Assembly: GCA_020086605.1 (NCBI GenBank)
Contig: JACBWW010000008.1
Location: forward strand, 25,681,441 to 25,745,440
Direction: 5' to 3'
DNA length: 64,000 nt
Origin: Lanius collurio
Lineage: Eukaryota > Chordata > Aves > Passeriformes > Laniidae
Part shown: positions 1 to 15,582 of the stretch, in pieces
Numbering within the stretch: position 1 is the first letter of the stretch
How the letters are laid out: every line of letters starts with the position of its first letter
Made by a program: the position numbers and the translations under genes
The notes under the pieces: generated by a model
The model's input: only the letters and a program-made list of their open reading frames with translations
Database searches by the model: none
Told to the model about the DNA's origin: nothing

Positions 1-3000
1 TAAATTATTTCAGTTCAATCAGGGAACAAGTTTATTTTGGTAGCTGATAAGCCAAAGCACATTAAATTAGTTTAAATCCTGAAGTGCATGGTGTTGCAAG
101 ACTGAAATAAATATGCTAGTAGTTGTAAGACTTTTATCCTATTCCCAGAGGATGAAATAATAGTCTTCATTTATTCTGAATATGTTGCCAAAAATACCTG
201 CTTTAAGCATGAAAAGCACTGCATCCTATCAAGATAAAAGTGATACAGTTACATTTGCCTTCTGGATAGTGTTGAGCTCTCTACTCAGTGCTCCATAAAA
301 ATCCATAACGCAATTTCTCAAAACACATGTGCAAACTTTTAATTTGCTAAAATGCTGGTCAGAGTTTTGGCAGGCTGTGCCTGGAGTTCTCCACAAACAT
401 GTTTTTGTATGTGCAGCACTTATTAAACAGCATTCCATAAATGTACAGTGCTTCTGTTATCTGGCTGGCTCTATAGAGTGTGATGAAACAGCAAGCTATT
501 TACAATACTAAATCATTTGGGTTGTACATTAGTTGCTACTGAAAAAATAATGGGAGATTAGAGGTGCCCATAAGGGAACAGTAGCTAGTAGTGTAGTCTA
601 GTGCAAAAAATAATTTTCTTTTACATCTTGGATATGTAACAAGTGCCTGAAGAGACACTTATATGAATTAATTTTATAGAGTTCGTGCAGCAACCATCAT
701 TTGGAAGGAAGCTTTGCCCAGTTGGATGTGACTTGATAAAGATTTGAACCAATGGTAGTGTGTGTCTAATGGATTGAGCAACAACCTGGACTTTGGATTT
801 CTGCTTGTATTTTTAATTTTAGTTTAATTTTTAAAACCTTAAGATCATTCTTTGTTAATTCAGCAATGCTAAGATAATTTGGAAACAGAGTAACATTGCC
901 TTTATGTATGTATAGTGAGACTTGCTTTTTTGGGTAATCTGAAGTTGCAGGAGAAACTGTTCACTCACTAAAGAACCCTCCATGTTTTCTGTTGTTGCAG
1001 TAGCTACTATGTATTCTTGCACCAGCTTATTAATAATCAAAATAGCTCAGCTTTGTTGTTTTGCTTTTTTTATAAATAAATCTTGTCAGTGATACAATGG
1101 TGATTTGTGCATATGTGTCCAACTTAAAAGTTCTAAGCTTTCCTTTTGCTTTCAAGCTGGCAGTTCATTCAAGATGCTGCTTTACCCATTGATCTTCCAT
1201 GAGCTGCTCATGGAGCTAGTGCTTTCTTTTTGTCTGTGTTGCACACACTCTCCTGGTGTTTACATGTCCTCATAATCCTTTTACTTTATCACATTTCTCC
1301 CCATGTGCCATGCATTTTTTTCAGTTTTTTCTATTTTGCAGCATTATGCATGATTATATGCACTGTTCTTGATGGATTCACACTTTACTGACTTTCCTCC
1401 TTTCACACTTCAAGTATAATTTTAACTTCCACCAAGTTGAGGTGCTATCTGCATCTTAGCAACATAAATCTCTTTGAGTGAAACTCCACTGTGCCACTGC
1501 TATTCTGCTCTCCACAGTGATAAAAGTTATCTGAGTTATCTATGACAGGGATTTTGGTATAACATCTCTGTCTGGGGAGGTTTGTCCTGAAAGACATGCC
1601 CAAGCATGTACTGACATTCATGCAGGACCTAATACAGTGATGCCTCAGTTCCTCTGAGAGCTCAGGCACAAATAAGATGCACCACTACACAATATCAATC
1701 CGTGTCAAAAGGAAATACACAGAGCTCTTTCATGTCTCTAAGTCATTATTTGAACTAGAAACTGCAGAGCAGTAACTAATTAGACAATGCAGACTACTTT
1801 TGGATTCTTAAAGAATCACGAAAACTTGTGTTTGATAAAAGAAATCATGCACATTGTTTTTTATTAAAAACTGAATCCTGTGTTGATAAAGAATCTAGAA
1901 ACAATCTGAAACTTCCTTTATCACATATAAGCATCTATTTAAAGAGAATGGGATCTGATGTAGAAATCATTAAAAAAAATTTGTTTAGGCATTATTAAAT
2001 TTATGAACTAGTAGCATTTTAAAACTCCACTTATAATCCATTAGCTAATACATTATATAATAATATCTTAAGGCATAACATGATAGCATTTTTACTTTTT
2101 CTAATAGGAGTAAATCAGAACTTAATTACACTCTAAATTCCCCCCGAGAATTTAATGAGTAACAATCAAATAAAGTTTAGGAAAAAAATAGTTTCTATTT
2201 GTGAATTTAAGGTCCTCTGGTAATATGCCATACAAATACTGAGGAGTCATTACTTTAGCTGCAATTAGTCTATTATGTTTTAAATTGTCATTATAATTTG
2301 GTGGGTTTTTTTCACAATTCCATAATGATGTTAAGGCTCTTCTGAGAACTCATTAAGAAAGTGTGGAATTGGAGTTTCATGTGAACAGGCTTTTGTTTTC
2401 CTTCTTTTCTGTCTTTTGTTTCAATGACCTCTTGAACTTTGGGCCACTGATTCAGTTACAGCCTTGCAACATCAAAGACGTGCATTTTTTTCTTTTTATT
2501 TCTTCACCTTACAGACTTGTAGAGGCAATGGAAAGAAGTTAATACTTTCTCTGGAATGCCTGACAGTAGCAATCAGTACATTTTAATAATATTATTACGC
2601 TTTTTTCGGGACGTTATATTGCTAAGCACAGCTGAAGTAGAGGGTTTGGCTTCCACATTTCAAGTGTTATAGAGCTGCCATCTGGGCATTATCTGCTTGC
2701 TGGAAAGATTCAGAATATGAATTTCTGCAAGAGGTCAGAGGTATCAAAGAAAATATCAGCAGATTTCAAACTAAATAGAAAAAAGAGAAAAGAGGGTTTT
2801 TTGAGTTATTCTTATTACTGGACTGTGATGTTCTGTAGAACAGAAAACTAGCCTATTTTTTTTAAGAAACTATTTATCATCCTACCTTGAATTTGAAAGA
2901 TTTATTTTCTTAATGGATGATGGTCCTTTGTACAGGTTCATTGGCATGAGACAGATGTTAGCCAGGCTTGGTAAGCACATGTTCTATAACTTGGTTTTCA

Positions 3001-6000
3001 GACTTTGGGGAATTAGGACATAGTGAAATTTTAAAACCTGGACAAAGCTAATTTTCAGTGCAAGAATGTATTCATTAATGAAATAGCCATTCATTAGGTG
3101 AACTCTTGACCAAAAACTACTTTCTCTCTAGCTCTGAAAAGAAACTTCATTCACTGGAGAAGCTCTGATACTATCTAAGTATTCAGAAATAAGTTAGAAG
3201 TGGGTGGTGAAACAACAGAATAGAGTATTTAGCTTTTCCTGTGAGTAAAGAGAAACTTCTAGTACTGAGAGAGCTGTTTGTGAAGGAAAGAAACAGAATC
3301 ATTTTGTTAGCTGTGGTGCAAATAGTGTATTTCTAGTGCTATGATGTACTTTTTTTTTCTTATCTACCACCAGTAAGGAGCTACTTGTATGGTCTGAAGA
3401 TGAAGAAATTAATATATCTGAAAAAGAGTTAATCCTGTTTAAGTATACAATTATAATAAGCCAAAGTCTGATTCTGAAAATGTGATGAACTGAGGTGTCT
3501 AAATAAGTACTTGTGTAAATGTACTTAGTCCAAAAACCTCTTCACAACTTGTGATACACTTGAAGTCCTTCAATCTCTTCAGTGAAGTAGAGATGAGGAA
3601 TATTGTCAGAAGATTAATACCAGATCTGATAAATCAGGAACCAGAAGTCATGTTCTCCAAATACTGGAATATGGTAAACCCCCAAATTTTTTCTAACAAG
3701 TGCTCTTTCTTGTGTGACTCTTGAGTTTTCTGAATATAGTGAGGATCTATCTGTGAATTTCTTTATACAACCAGATCTGGAGTTTAGTTTGCTTTGATTT
3801 TGACTTCCAGAGATGATGGTTCTCTAAGAACAGCATTAAGATCTGAAAGCTTCTGTTGGCACAAAGGTTGAGTTTCCTTTATTTGCATGTTAATCCCTCA
3901 GTATTAGAACTGAATTGCCATTCAGCTGTAGGACACTGTAAAGGACTTCATCTTTTCTTTTCTACATGATAGTTCTTTAGTTCTTTTTCCTCTTTTTTTT
4001 TTTTTAAAGTCTCCCTGTATTCCAATAATTTTTACTTGTCTTTGTAGATCATCATTAGTATATCTTCTTTTGATAGACTGCTGCAGAAAAAAAAAGATCT
4101 TTTCAAGATACTGTTGATAGAAGGAATACACAGAACTTCTGATTCTGGTGACCCAATGAACCAAAATTTAAGAGCTTGCCATTCCAGGTGATTTTCTTGC
4201 TAGTTTGCTACATATGACTGAGCCAACACTAGCAGGAACTGAAAGTTTGGGAAGTACTAAACTGCCTTTTTTTACTAAGTGTGCAAACCTCTGAGGTCTG
4301 AGGTTGTACTGCTTGGACATACCCCTCTTCCCTTTGGAAATGCAATGTGCATTTGTCCAAGATCAAAAACACTAAAAATAAAAGCTCAATTGACCTGAGA
4401 AACAGACAGACAACTCAAGAAAGGACTGCCTTGAGGACAGGTAAAGATCTGTAAAATTTCTTTTTCTTCCATTTCTGGAATCCAGATGTCACTTGCTGCC
4501 TTGAAAAGAGTAATAAATTGGATTTTAAGTAAATTTATATAGCTTTGCTGTGGTGCATATCAGTGGCATCACTCAGGCAAATCAAGTCAAATCTCTCTGG
4601 GAAGATCAAGTCATACAGAGAATCAAAGGAAAAAGGCCTTGTGACATGGAGGAACGTGCCATCAGGGAGGGCCAAGTGAACTGATGCTCATACTCTGTAT
4701 AAAAGTGGCAGAGTATGCCCAGACTTAGTCCAAACTGCTGCTTTCTGGAATAAGCCACCATAATTTCTGGGACTGGTGTTATGTCACAAGAGTTTTTCAT
4801 CAAACTTCAGTAGTGTAACAGCTGAACCCCAGACTCACCTGTGAGAACAAAAACAGATCTGACTGTGTGAGCCTGAAAAAGTTAGCACCAAGAAACCCTC
4901 AATTAAAGAAGACTGGCCAGCTCTGTGAGGGGATTCTAGGCTGCAGCAAATACTTTGCCATGGTTTGTGACTGTCTCAGGCATTCATTTGGAGACAACAT
5001 GGCAACAAAGGAATAAGGAAAAGATATTCTACCCTGTGCGGCCGTGTCTTTGTGAAAGGTTAACAACTATAAAAATGAACTAGGAACTAGAAAGCAGTCC
5101 TATTAAAGAGGCCAGCTCTTACACATTTGCAATGATTATCTTTTGAGACATTCTCCACACAATATACAACAGCATCATTTATATGTTGTTGCATTCATTT
5201 CTCAAGATCTGAACTGGAGAATATAGAATAAACTCAGGAACAACCTGTAAAGTAAAGAAAAAAATGTGCACTACCAGGAGTGTCTGGGTAAAAAGAATTC
5301 TAGCAGATGCAGGAACTCTCTGACGTACAACTCAAATCCTAGGTATTGCTAATCCTTAGTTATATCTGTAGTCTCAACAAATTTTTAGAAATTTTTGTTA
5401 TGAGTATTTCTGTTTTCTCCTTCTTATTCTCCACCAGTGAGAGCTGTGACATGTGGCTGGAATACTAGGATGAGCAATTATCTGGGAAGCCTTTCTCCTC
5501 TTCCAGACAATCCAACATCTTACTGGAATCCAGACCCAAGGCTTGAGTCATGTAGGTCCTGTAGTCCACAGTGGCTCTCCTCATTTTCCATTGCTCAGAA
5601 TTCATGTGGAATTTCCACTAATGCTGTCAAGACACTGGCTTTCAGTACCTCTGTGTCCAGTAATGATGACAATGATGGATTTGCCTTATAGAAGTTATAA
5701 TCCAGATACATGTCTGAAGGAGAGTATGTAGGAGATACAGCAATTAGCTTTGAGAATTAAGTGGAAATAATATGTTATAGGTCAACAACTTTCCATCATC
5801 AAAAAACAGAAAAAAAAAAAAAGAGAGTGAAAACAAGGCTGGAGGAACTCATGATAGTATCACAAAATCTTGCTTTTGAAAGTGACAACCTTCTGTATGT
5901 TCTACAATGACCTATGTAGCTGATGCAGTTATTCAGAAAGAACTTTGTATTTTGTTACATTTCACGGTGCTGAAGGAATAATGATTTAATGTGAATAATG

Positions 6001-9000
6001 TGTTAATTCTTCTGGTGTGCAAGTACTTCCAGTAATATTCCTAGTGTTCCCAAAATCCAGCCTCGGGAACTGTCTTAATGAGATTCTCCCAGTTTTCACA
6101 AGCAGTTACAGCAAAGACAGACTGACAAGGAAGAAAATACGATGGAATTGCCCTGTATTTGCATGTAGGAAATAAGGATGAAGATCACAGTGTTCAAGGA
6201 AGGGCTAAGGAGGTGAAAGGAGTAGGAAAGTGAAAGCTGATAAAGCCTGAAAGAAGCCTTTGTGTACCTAACTATGCTGTGTGGAACTCTTCACAGTCTT
6301 TCTGGCTGTTTTTGTCACATTTTGATAGTGGTTCTTACACTATTGCTATTTGTAAATTTCCCAAGAGTGGGACAATTAAGAGCTGCTGATATTGTTGTGC
6401 ATATTTCTTTCCCTCTTCCTTGACATATGGCTTTAGCTCTTTTATTTTGAAGTCTGATTTCATGCCAGTGGAGTGAGTTAATGTCTGTTGAAGGTGAGAC
6501 GACTTAAATCCTAGAATAGTTTTTCCTTGGTTTTGATCTGGTTCTTGAAGAGCTGTGTGTGTGTCAGAAAGCTGAAACTGTAGACAGTAGTCAATGTCTC
6601 AGAGTAATTGGTCAGTGAAATGTTAGCAAGTGAAAACAGAGAGATTCTGTCAATCTGATGGGAAATTCTAAGGAGTGCAAAACCAACATAAAACTGTGGG
6701 AAATAAACTAATGCAATGATCTGCCAACCCATTTGCCTTCACATTTATCTGACAACAGGTTCTTCTCAAAGACTGAGGAGCAGAAAAAGATAGAGTTAAT
6801 TGCCCTTGTTTGCCCCCCTGGCAACTAGGGAGCAGAGGGATCTAGGGCCTTGCTAAATTGCTAGTTCCACAAATTTTATAGCCAGTGATTACTGTATCTG
6901 TGAAGCCTCTAATTTTAGTTTCAAACTATAAACTTCTGGCTTGTGGTACTGTGTAGCACAATTGAATTTTGTCTTGTGTGAAGAAGTACTCCCTTTTCTT
7001 TGATATTAATGCATGCCCTTGTTATTTCATTGGACATTCTCTTTTTCCTAAATTATGAAAAATATTTAGGATATATAAATAGTTACTCCATCTAAGCCTC
7101 TACAAAGGATTCATGATTTCTGTGGACTTTTGCAGCAACTTCTTTGGTTGTGTCTTTTTCAAGCCAAAAAATGAAGTCTGCTTAATTTCTTGTTGCTTTT
7201 TACTAGAACTTAATTCCAGTAATAAGCCCTGTCACCCTCTCTGGACTGTTCACAGTGAGTCTGAGAACTCTTGCCTGTGCTAATGCTCATCTGAGAACTT
7301 GGGATTAGGTGTGCTAAAGGGGTGGTCCGTTCCCCTTTCCCAGGTCTACGGCTTTGCACTTGGCACCATTCTAGCTCACCTGTCATGTTATTGCAGACTC
7401 ATTAGCTATTGAAGACATCCTTTACAGTTTCAGTCTTCAACATCCTGAACAAAATTCTTGCTCTCAGTATCCTAATTCTCAAAATGATGAGAGCTGGTTT
7501 TGTGCTTTGGACATTTACTGTACAAAATGTAAACCCAAGTCTTTTCCATTTTCAAATGAATGTAGCTGATTTTACATTTTGTAATATTTTTGAGTTTTTT
7601 AATTTTCAGGTCTGCTGATTTTCTGTAACCAACACATATTTGTATTAAACTCAAAAAAGTATTTTGAGTTTCCCTATTTCAGTCCTTCTGCCCTCAACTA
7701 AAATGTTAAGAAAGAGATAGTGTGGTTTTACAATAGTCCACCAGTGCTCAGGCAAGAAGCTTTAATTCTTATGTGTTAGTTCAAACAGTTTTTGATTTTT
7801 GTTTTGTCAGCAAGCAAAGTATTGATGTTATGCATTTGAACTAAGACATAAAAGCAAAACTTAAATCTTTGTGGGTGGGAGGTTGCTCCTTATAGTCAAT
7901 TCAGCTGAAATCTCATGCAGAATGCAAACTGAATAAAAGTATAACAACCTGTTATTCAATACTTTGGGCAGCAACTAAAGTTATACTTTGTAATGAAGTT
8001 TAAATCAGCCTTCAATTAAGGACCACTAGCAAAATTGAATTATTTTAGAGGAGTTTTCTAGTTTTACTATCTTTAGGTATTGCAGACTTTGTTCTTGAAC
8101 ACCCCTGCTGTTTGTGCACTGCTGCTTGCAGAGACTAAGACTTCAAAAACCACACTGCTGCGTACTTTCTTCTTTTGGATCCTCTTTGTCCTGCTCAGGT
8201 TTTCTTTTTCATGGTATAATCCAATTTTATCTTATACAGATTGTCATTTTATGCAGGAATTTAATCTCTGCTGCTGTTGCATTTCAATTCTTAGTTGGAT
8301 CTGACTTAGAATTCAAGTAGAATTTTTCTCAGACTCTTTCCAAGATTTATTTGTGTGTATCCCCTATTGCCAAATTGTTTCAGAAATGGTTTAGAAATAA
8401 TGAGTTACAACTTAATTTTATGAAACTTTCTGAAGTCCTTGCTTTTAGTATTTGCACAGATTAAGATACATAGCAGTTTTTGAGGAAGAGGTTTCACCCA
8501 AAGATATATTTTTTGTAAAAATACTCATGATATTTCATTATGATTTTCTAATGTCCATGCCTTGCAAAATGCTGGGTATAGTTTATTTCCTAACTGATTG
8601 TCAGCATACTCAGAATCTGCATATAATTTCTTTTGTGTTCTGACATGAAAGTTGATGTTTCCTAAGGAAAGCTGAATGCTTCCTAAGCTACCCGGTTTTC
8701 TTATTTTTTTTTTTTTAAGGTAGTTGCCTGCTATTTAAACTCAGTTTTTAACCTTAATAATATATATCCAAAATACTTCAGAACTGTGTGGCATAATTAT
8801 GAAACATATTTTGCCTATATTCCCTTAAAGACTGTGGAATATAACAGTAAAAGAAGGTTCCAATTTTTTCACCTTTGAGTGCCTATACAAGTAATAATTA
8901 TTAAAAGCTATATGCCAGACTTGATACACATTTGTTTTACACAGAAATACAGGTTATGAAGGGAAGGTCTTTATGATAGTTATGTTACAGTTTTCTGTTT

Positions 9001-12000
9001 GTATATTTTTAGCTGCCATTGGCCCGAATCTACCATAAAGATGCTAGTCTGAGATGAAATTGTTTCTGAACATGGACCAATATTTGTAATGTTTCTTCAA
9101 TTGGCCAAACCCAACAGGTCATTCTGTTTACAAGAGAAGTGGATCTCTACTAACGTAACAATTAACGTAACAATATGCCCACATCTTAAGAGGGTCTTTA
9201 TTTTGGATACACACAAATCAAAGCATGAGTTTTCCTTAATTTGTGTGAAAAGTAGGTGGATGTTCAAACTAAATAACTGTGTCATCCATTTATGTAAATT
9301 GCATATGCAAATACCTACATGAATGCATGAACTCATGTGTGCATGAAATGTACAAGTGCATAAAATTAAAGCTGCTGTGGAATTCAGCTTTTACAATGTC
9401 GATGTGCTTATAAGGCTTTGGGTGGGAGAAGGGAAAGGGAAGAGTTGCCTAAAAAGAAGGTAAGTTGCTTTTAAAATAATATTTTATGCATTGAAAGGAA
9501 GTCATAAATGAAAAAATTATACTCTCCTAGGATGTCCATGGATTGGTTACTTATAGCAGGCTTAATACTACAGGAGATGTCCTCTGCACAGAGGTCTTAG
9601 TACAAATACATAGGCAGCTCAAATGTAAGTTACAATCCAAGAAGCACTTTACCCAGAGAGAATTTGTTAATTCTTTTCCCTATAACTGGAGTCAGCTGAG
9701 ATCTGTGTAAAACTTTTTATTGATTTTGTGGATATTTATTATTCTGACTTCCAAAATTCATTCTTTAGACCTTGCAAAAACCAGAATTTTGGGAAAATCA
9801 GAAAATATGCCAATTTTTAGCATTTGGAAAATGGATTCATTGCTCTGGTTCAGCTAAACTGACCGAACACTGCTTACAGCTTCTTGGTTTTTGTGTATGA
9901 GCTATACAAACTGAATCAGGAGCACTGTTTCTTAAGCTTTTAAGCACAGCAGCGTAAGACTGACTTTTATTAATGTTTTTACCTCCCATCTTAACTGTAA
10001 GTACTAGGATGTTTCACAGGACGTTTTATCTGTCTTTTTTGGCAGAATGAATTAAAGGGAATTACTGCTAGGTCTCTCCTTTCCTTTTTTTTCCTGAGAT
10101 AACAATAACTGGCTCCACGGGTCTGTTCTGCCTGAATGAGAGACTTTCCATCTGTTGAAATTACTGTAAACATTGTAGCTGATAGGAGACAGCACCTGGG
10201 ACCTTGTAGTAGGTGATAGCCTTTTTTCCACAGTACACTCCTCAGCCAGTAGACAGGAGAACACAGGAGCTACTTAGAGGCTTCAAGCACTATGGATTCA
10301 ACAAACCTAGACACATGTTGGTTTTACAGCCTCTTTTTTGAAGAGACCATGCACAAGTCTCTTTATGACAGACATCTCCTTAGTGTGTGCTCTGATGTGA
10401 GGAGTTAAGAGAGTAAAAGAGAAATTCTGGCCCTTTATATTTACTGCTACTAATCTAATATGCTAATAAAGGAGATTGCCATTGCCAAAATGAAAAAAAA
10501 AACCAACACTAGAGGATAGGGGTTTGATACTATTGATAGCATTTACATCTAGTTACACTTGACAGATCATTTATTGTCTCATTTCAATATTAGAAAGGCA
10601 AATATAAAACTTAATTTCTTAAGTGTAACAACATTGGACTGTTTTATAGAATTATGTCTTTACAGAAGGCAGTGTACATCTGCTATCTGGATTTGGGAGG
10701 CTGAGCCAGTGTATCACAGTCCCCTGTCATATAACCCAGTTTAAATCCTAAATATATACAACTAAAATAACTATATGCATCTGCTGAGTTTTCCATCACA
10801 TATAGTCATATTCTTTTCTGCCAGGTAGCCATAAAAAAACCCCAAACAACACTTCACCAGCACTATATCTGAAAGGAGAAAAAAAGCAGAAATACAAGAG
10901 GAAAACGTGATTTGTCTAAAGTTATACGTCTCACAACAATGACTTTCCACATTTAGCACAAGTAGCATTGGGAAAAAAAAGGCTTTTTTGCAATTGAATA
11001 TGTTCATGTCCAGATGCTGCATTTTCCTGACTTAGGTAAGGGAATGACTTGGAGAATATCTCAAGTTCAGTTGTTTGAACATTACTCTTGTTTCATTGTA
11101 GGCAATTTTAAGCAACTGCAGCTACAACTTGTCTGCTAATTGTGAACCCTGAGAGTGCTTTGTTATATTACTTGAGTTACTTCATGTGCCTTTATTTTCT
11201 CTCATTGAGGGGATAGACTTTATTCCTTTCTGAATGTTTTTAGCAGGCACTATTCACTACATTCCTTTGATAGCTGAAATCAAAAGCATTGTATGCACAT
11301 CTGAGGTTAGTTAGGAAGCATTCATTCATGGAAGTTCCCCCTGTCTGCTCTTTGTCAATACTTTCTACAGTTTTTGTAGCAGTAACGGCTATGAACATTT
11401 TGATAAAGTTTTGGGACAAAACCTTATGTCTCTGAGTCTGTCTCAAACAATATCACTTGTGTCTCCTGCAGTGCTCAGTGTTGTCAACTGTTATCAAAAC
11501 CCCCTAGAGGCAAGGAAGTTTCTGTGTCTCCCAGAACCCATTAACAGAAGTTACATCATTATTTGAATTAGAAAGAGGAGAGAATATAAATGAAGGCATT
11601 ATACCATCTGCATATTAAAATGCTTTTCTTCTTTGAAGTAAATCTTCTCTGCTCATTCTTTTATGCTGTTTTTCCACACAGCCTTCTTTTTTTCGGAAGG
11701 AGATTCACCATCTGTGTTTGTACAGAATCTTGCACACAAAATCCTGGTAAGTGCTTAAGACTCATTTGCACCATATTAGTGTTACTCCCATTGGCAGTTT
11801 GGACAACAGGTATTGTCCAGTGCACAGTGTGTTGTTTTAGTATTCACAAATGGGATCTTTGCTTGATTCCATAATTGCTGTGTAACCTTTGGTGAGCCAG
11901 CAGACCTCAGCTTCACTGTTTCTATACTCCTATTCTCCTTCCCTATCTTGATGTGTGTTTCTAAATAAACTGTAGACTTAATGTCTCTGCAATATGAAGG

Positions 12001-15000
12001 AAAAAATTAGTGTCAGGCCTTGAATGGGTCTTTTATACTTTGCTACAATTTACCAAAGATATTTGAAAGAAAAGCACAGAATTTAATCCCTGTTCACTTG
12101 CATTTAAAAATAGTGGTCCTTGTAAATTTAAGTTCCAAGCTCTCAAAATTTTGTGGAAGGAAAACCAACCTGTCTACTAAACTGAACTATGACTGGAATT
12201 GTGAAAATATTTGCAAATAATACTTATAAAATTTCTCTAGCTTTAATATTTCTCACAAATGTTATGTTCAAGCTGCACTCTATATAAAGAGTGGTTGTGA
12301 ATCTTTTTTGTGGAAGGGATTTCAGGAAATACATGTTCAGGAAAATATACCTCATTGTGACAACATTATATTCAGTGAATAACTGAAACATGCAGAAAAA
12401 ATCTTGTGGGCTAGTTTTAAGGACTGGAATTTCAATTTCATTATCATCTTGCTGCAGCAGCTCAAAAAATATTGTTGCATAGTACTCTTGTTGCTGATAC
12501 AATTTTCTCCAGCTTTCAGTGTCATGATGAGTTGAATTGTTATTATATGCATATTTATTTTATATACCTTTTAGGGACAATGTGTATTTTAAAATAACTG
12601 TGTCAAACAATTTTCATGTCAGATGCTTCAAGCTGTAATGAAATGAGAAAGCATAAAATATTTTTTTCTCCTATAACTGCTGCAAATTCAAAACAGAAAC
12701 AGAGCAAAATTTTCAGTCTTCTGTTCGTATAAGAATTTGTATTTAAATTAATATTGAAGACTTGGTAATAATACAATCCAAGTGGGAATTTAATCTATTT
12801 ATTTGGTTATTCATATTGCCTCTCATACACCATGTTTTAATTTTGCCTGACTTTATATGAGATCCCAAATGGCAATGCTGACTTAGGAGTTCTCTCATTT
12901 TAAAGACTGTAGACAACAAAGCCCAACATAGATTATGCAGCTGAATTTGTGTCTAGACCACAAAAATAAATAATAGACATGCATACAATCATACTTTCCT
13001 GTAAACATGAAAAGATGGTGAATGATAAGCAAATAACCTCCATTTTCTCCCAAGTAGATGTTAGTACATGCCTGGTAACACACACGTCAGAAGATAGAAT
13101 CTCATGGAGAAAGCTGCATACCTGCTTTAACCACGTGCAGTGATGGTAAGTCATAAGGCAAAGGTCACTAAAAGCCTCTGAATGTGATCCTGCATTGCTT
13201 CTTTCATGAAATACAGAAGCAAGGGGTAAAGAAATGTGTCTGGGTTGACTTCACCTTGGATAGTTTATTTTCATGAGGTCTGTGAATAACCATCAGGACT
13301 GTTTACCCGTATAGCAGAAGTTTCTCAATTTATCTTTTATTTATATAGCAGCCCATTAACTATTAGTTTGATTTTATTCTAATTTCTTTGACATTCACAA
13401 AGTTTACAAGGAATGGAACCAGTCCCAGCCTATTTCTAATACCACAGAGACCACAGGTTATGGGTTTGCCACAGTTACACCTGTTACTCTTGCATAAATA
13501 CAAAATGAAACCCACAATATCATATCTAGGAGAAACTGTCGCTCCTGCAAACAGCAAAATATTTATTCAAACAATTGGAAGAAGTAAGTATGTTATCAGC
13601 ATGAAGACCTGGAGGAGTCACTTCTAGATTAATTAAGAGGTATCCACTATGCTTTGCCAAAAAAATACTGGAAATAAAGAGATTTGGCTTAAGGATACTG
13701 AGTGGTCTTAAGACTGACTTGAGAAGTATTATACTTTTACGCAATGAATTATACAATGTGTAAAAAAAGAATCCAAGGATACATCAAATGGCACAGTAGT
13801 ACACCTATAAAGGTTATATTTAATTGTTATTTAGATATTCAGTAATGCTTGTATGTTCATTGGTGTATGAGAGTTCTGCAGCAAGTACATGAAAACATCC
13901 TTTTTAAAAAACACTTTTTATGCTAAATGAGGTATTGTTCAGTGTAGAAAACAGGTTTTTTCCGCAGTTTTTAGAATAAACTCGGAGAAGTATTTTATTC
14001 GCATGAAAAAGTGTGTAGTCCTGCTGTACTGACTGATTTTTTAAACAGGAATTAAATCTGCTATTTGTGAATTGCATTGATTTTTCTTTGATTGTTCCCC
14101 ACGCAACTCAAGGAGTTCAAAATGTTGTTATTCACCTTGAAAACTACTATCTCTACTTCAAAGAGAAACTCTAAGTATAATCCATTTAATATTACAAGGC
14201 ACTTCTATGATAATAGGACATATCTTACCGATGGATAAGATTTCTCTTTGCCAAATGCTTGTCTATAATAAAGGAGTGATTGTTATGAAAAAAAAAGGCA
14301 TAAAAAAGGATAAAGGGTTTTAAAGGGAAAGAAAAAACACATCAAAAAGAAGGTTATTGTTTGAGTATAGAGAATGAAGATTCTTTTCAGAATAGGATTA
14401 CTTGGAAACTGTTTTTTCTTATATTTCACAAAATCTCTACTGAGACCTGGTGATACAGCAAATGAGCTTGTTTTATCAAAAGTCCAGCTCCTTGTGATGC
14501 TTGTGACTCTCTAAGGTAGTTTGCTGATCTTTACCTGAGTGAAATGTTTCTACTTACATTGTTAAAAATCATTCAAATCCTTGTATAGGATGATCTACCT
14601 AACTTCCTGATTTACCTTGACCTCTCTGAGAGAACCAGTATGTTTGCAGAGTTACAAGGAATTGAGAATTAATCAGTTAAATTCTCCTGCAATAATTCAT
14701 CCTGCAAAACCGAGCAACAGTGCCAGTCTCAGTTGACACTGAAAAAGTCTCTCTTTTTCTACTTTTAATGGTTCTTCTACCAGTGTCCCACCAACCCAGG
14801 GAGTTCTGCAGGTGAAAGGGACAAGAATATAAGAGAAAATATGACATGTAACAAAATTATGCACCGTTTGGGAATAAAACCTACCATCATTTCCCCTTCA
14901 AAACTTACAAACCACTCCCTAGTTTCAGTGTTAATTTTATTTTCAGTGTCTGTTTAATGTGTGTGTACAGAAACAAACTTCACTTTTTCCTTGGAATATG

Positions 15001-15582
15001 AGAAGGCAAATGATTTTGTAATTGGGAATACCCTAGTTTTCTGCCGTTGCATTAACAGCTTATACTCATACATACTACCTTTGGTTTCTGTGATGATCTG
15101 AGTCTGTGCTCATTTGCATTTTTAAAAGATCTTAATAGTAACGTATTTGACAATCAATTAAATAGAAAACAGCTTGTAGTCTCTGGATCCTCTGTCAATC
15201 AAAGTAGTGTATTTGATGTTTTAGATCCTAGGACTGCAGAGTGGGTGATTTTGATTAAGTTCTCCAAGCTGATTTGTTGATAGACTAAAATCCATGCCTG
15301 CTTTTCTTCAGATACTTGATATAAAAAATACATCACAGGTACATCCTGAACATTCATAACAAATCTGAGAGGTCTTCCATGAACCTTGTGTGAAATTCCA
15401 AGGCACATATCATCATAAGAAACTAAATATATCACTAGTTAGAGGAACAACTTGGTAAAGAGTGCTCAAAGCTTAACAGAGTTGCTGACCAGAAGATAAC
15501 GAAACAGAACTGATGTAATTAAGTTTCTTCCAAACTTTCCATTCAATCACATCTATCACCTATGGACATGGACTCATTGGAC
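1..15582 (-). other. SLC1A3: SLC1A3 intron 3 (distal part), no gene recognised
   Basis: This AT-rich stretch lies downstream of SLC1A3 exon 3 on the minus strand. I looked for the next exon (the segment after TM2) and found no minus-strand open frame resembling it, so intron 3 appears to run off the left edge. The short open frames here have no recognisable domains. Small-scale features are poly-T and poly-A runs, for example near 3990 and 8705, and a tandem 12-bp duplication (taacgtaacaat twice) at 9151-9174. No RNA gene was recognised. Confidence 0.7.
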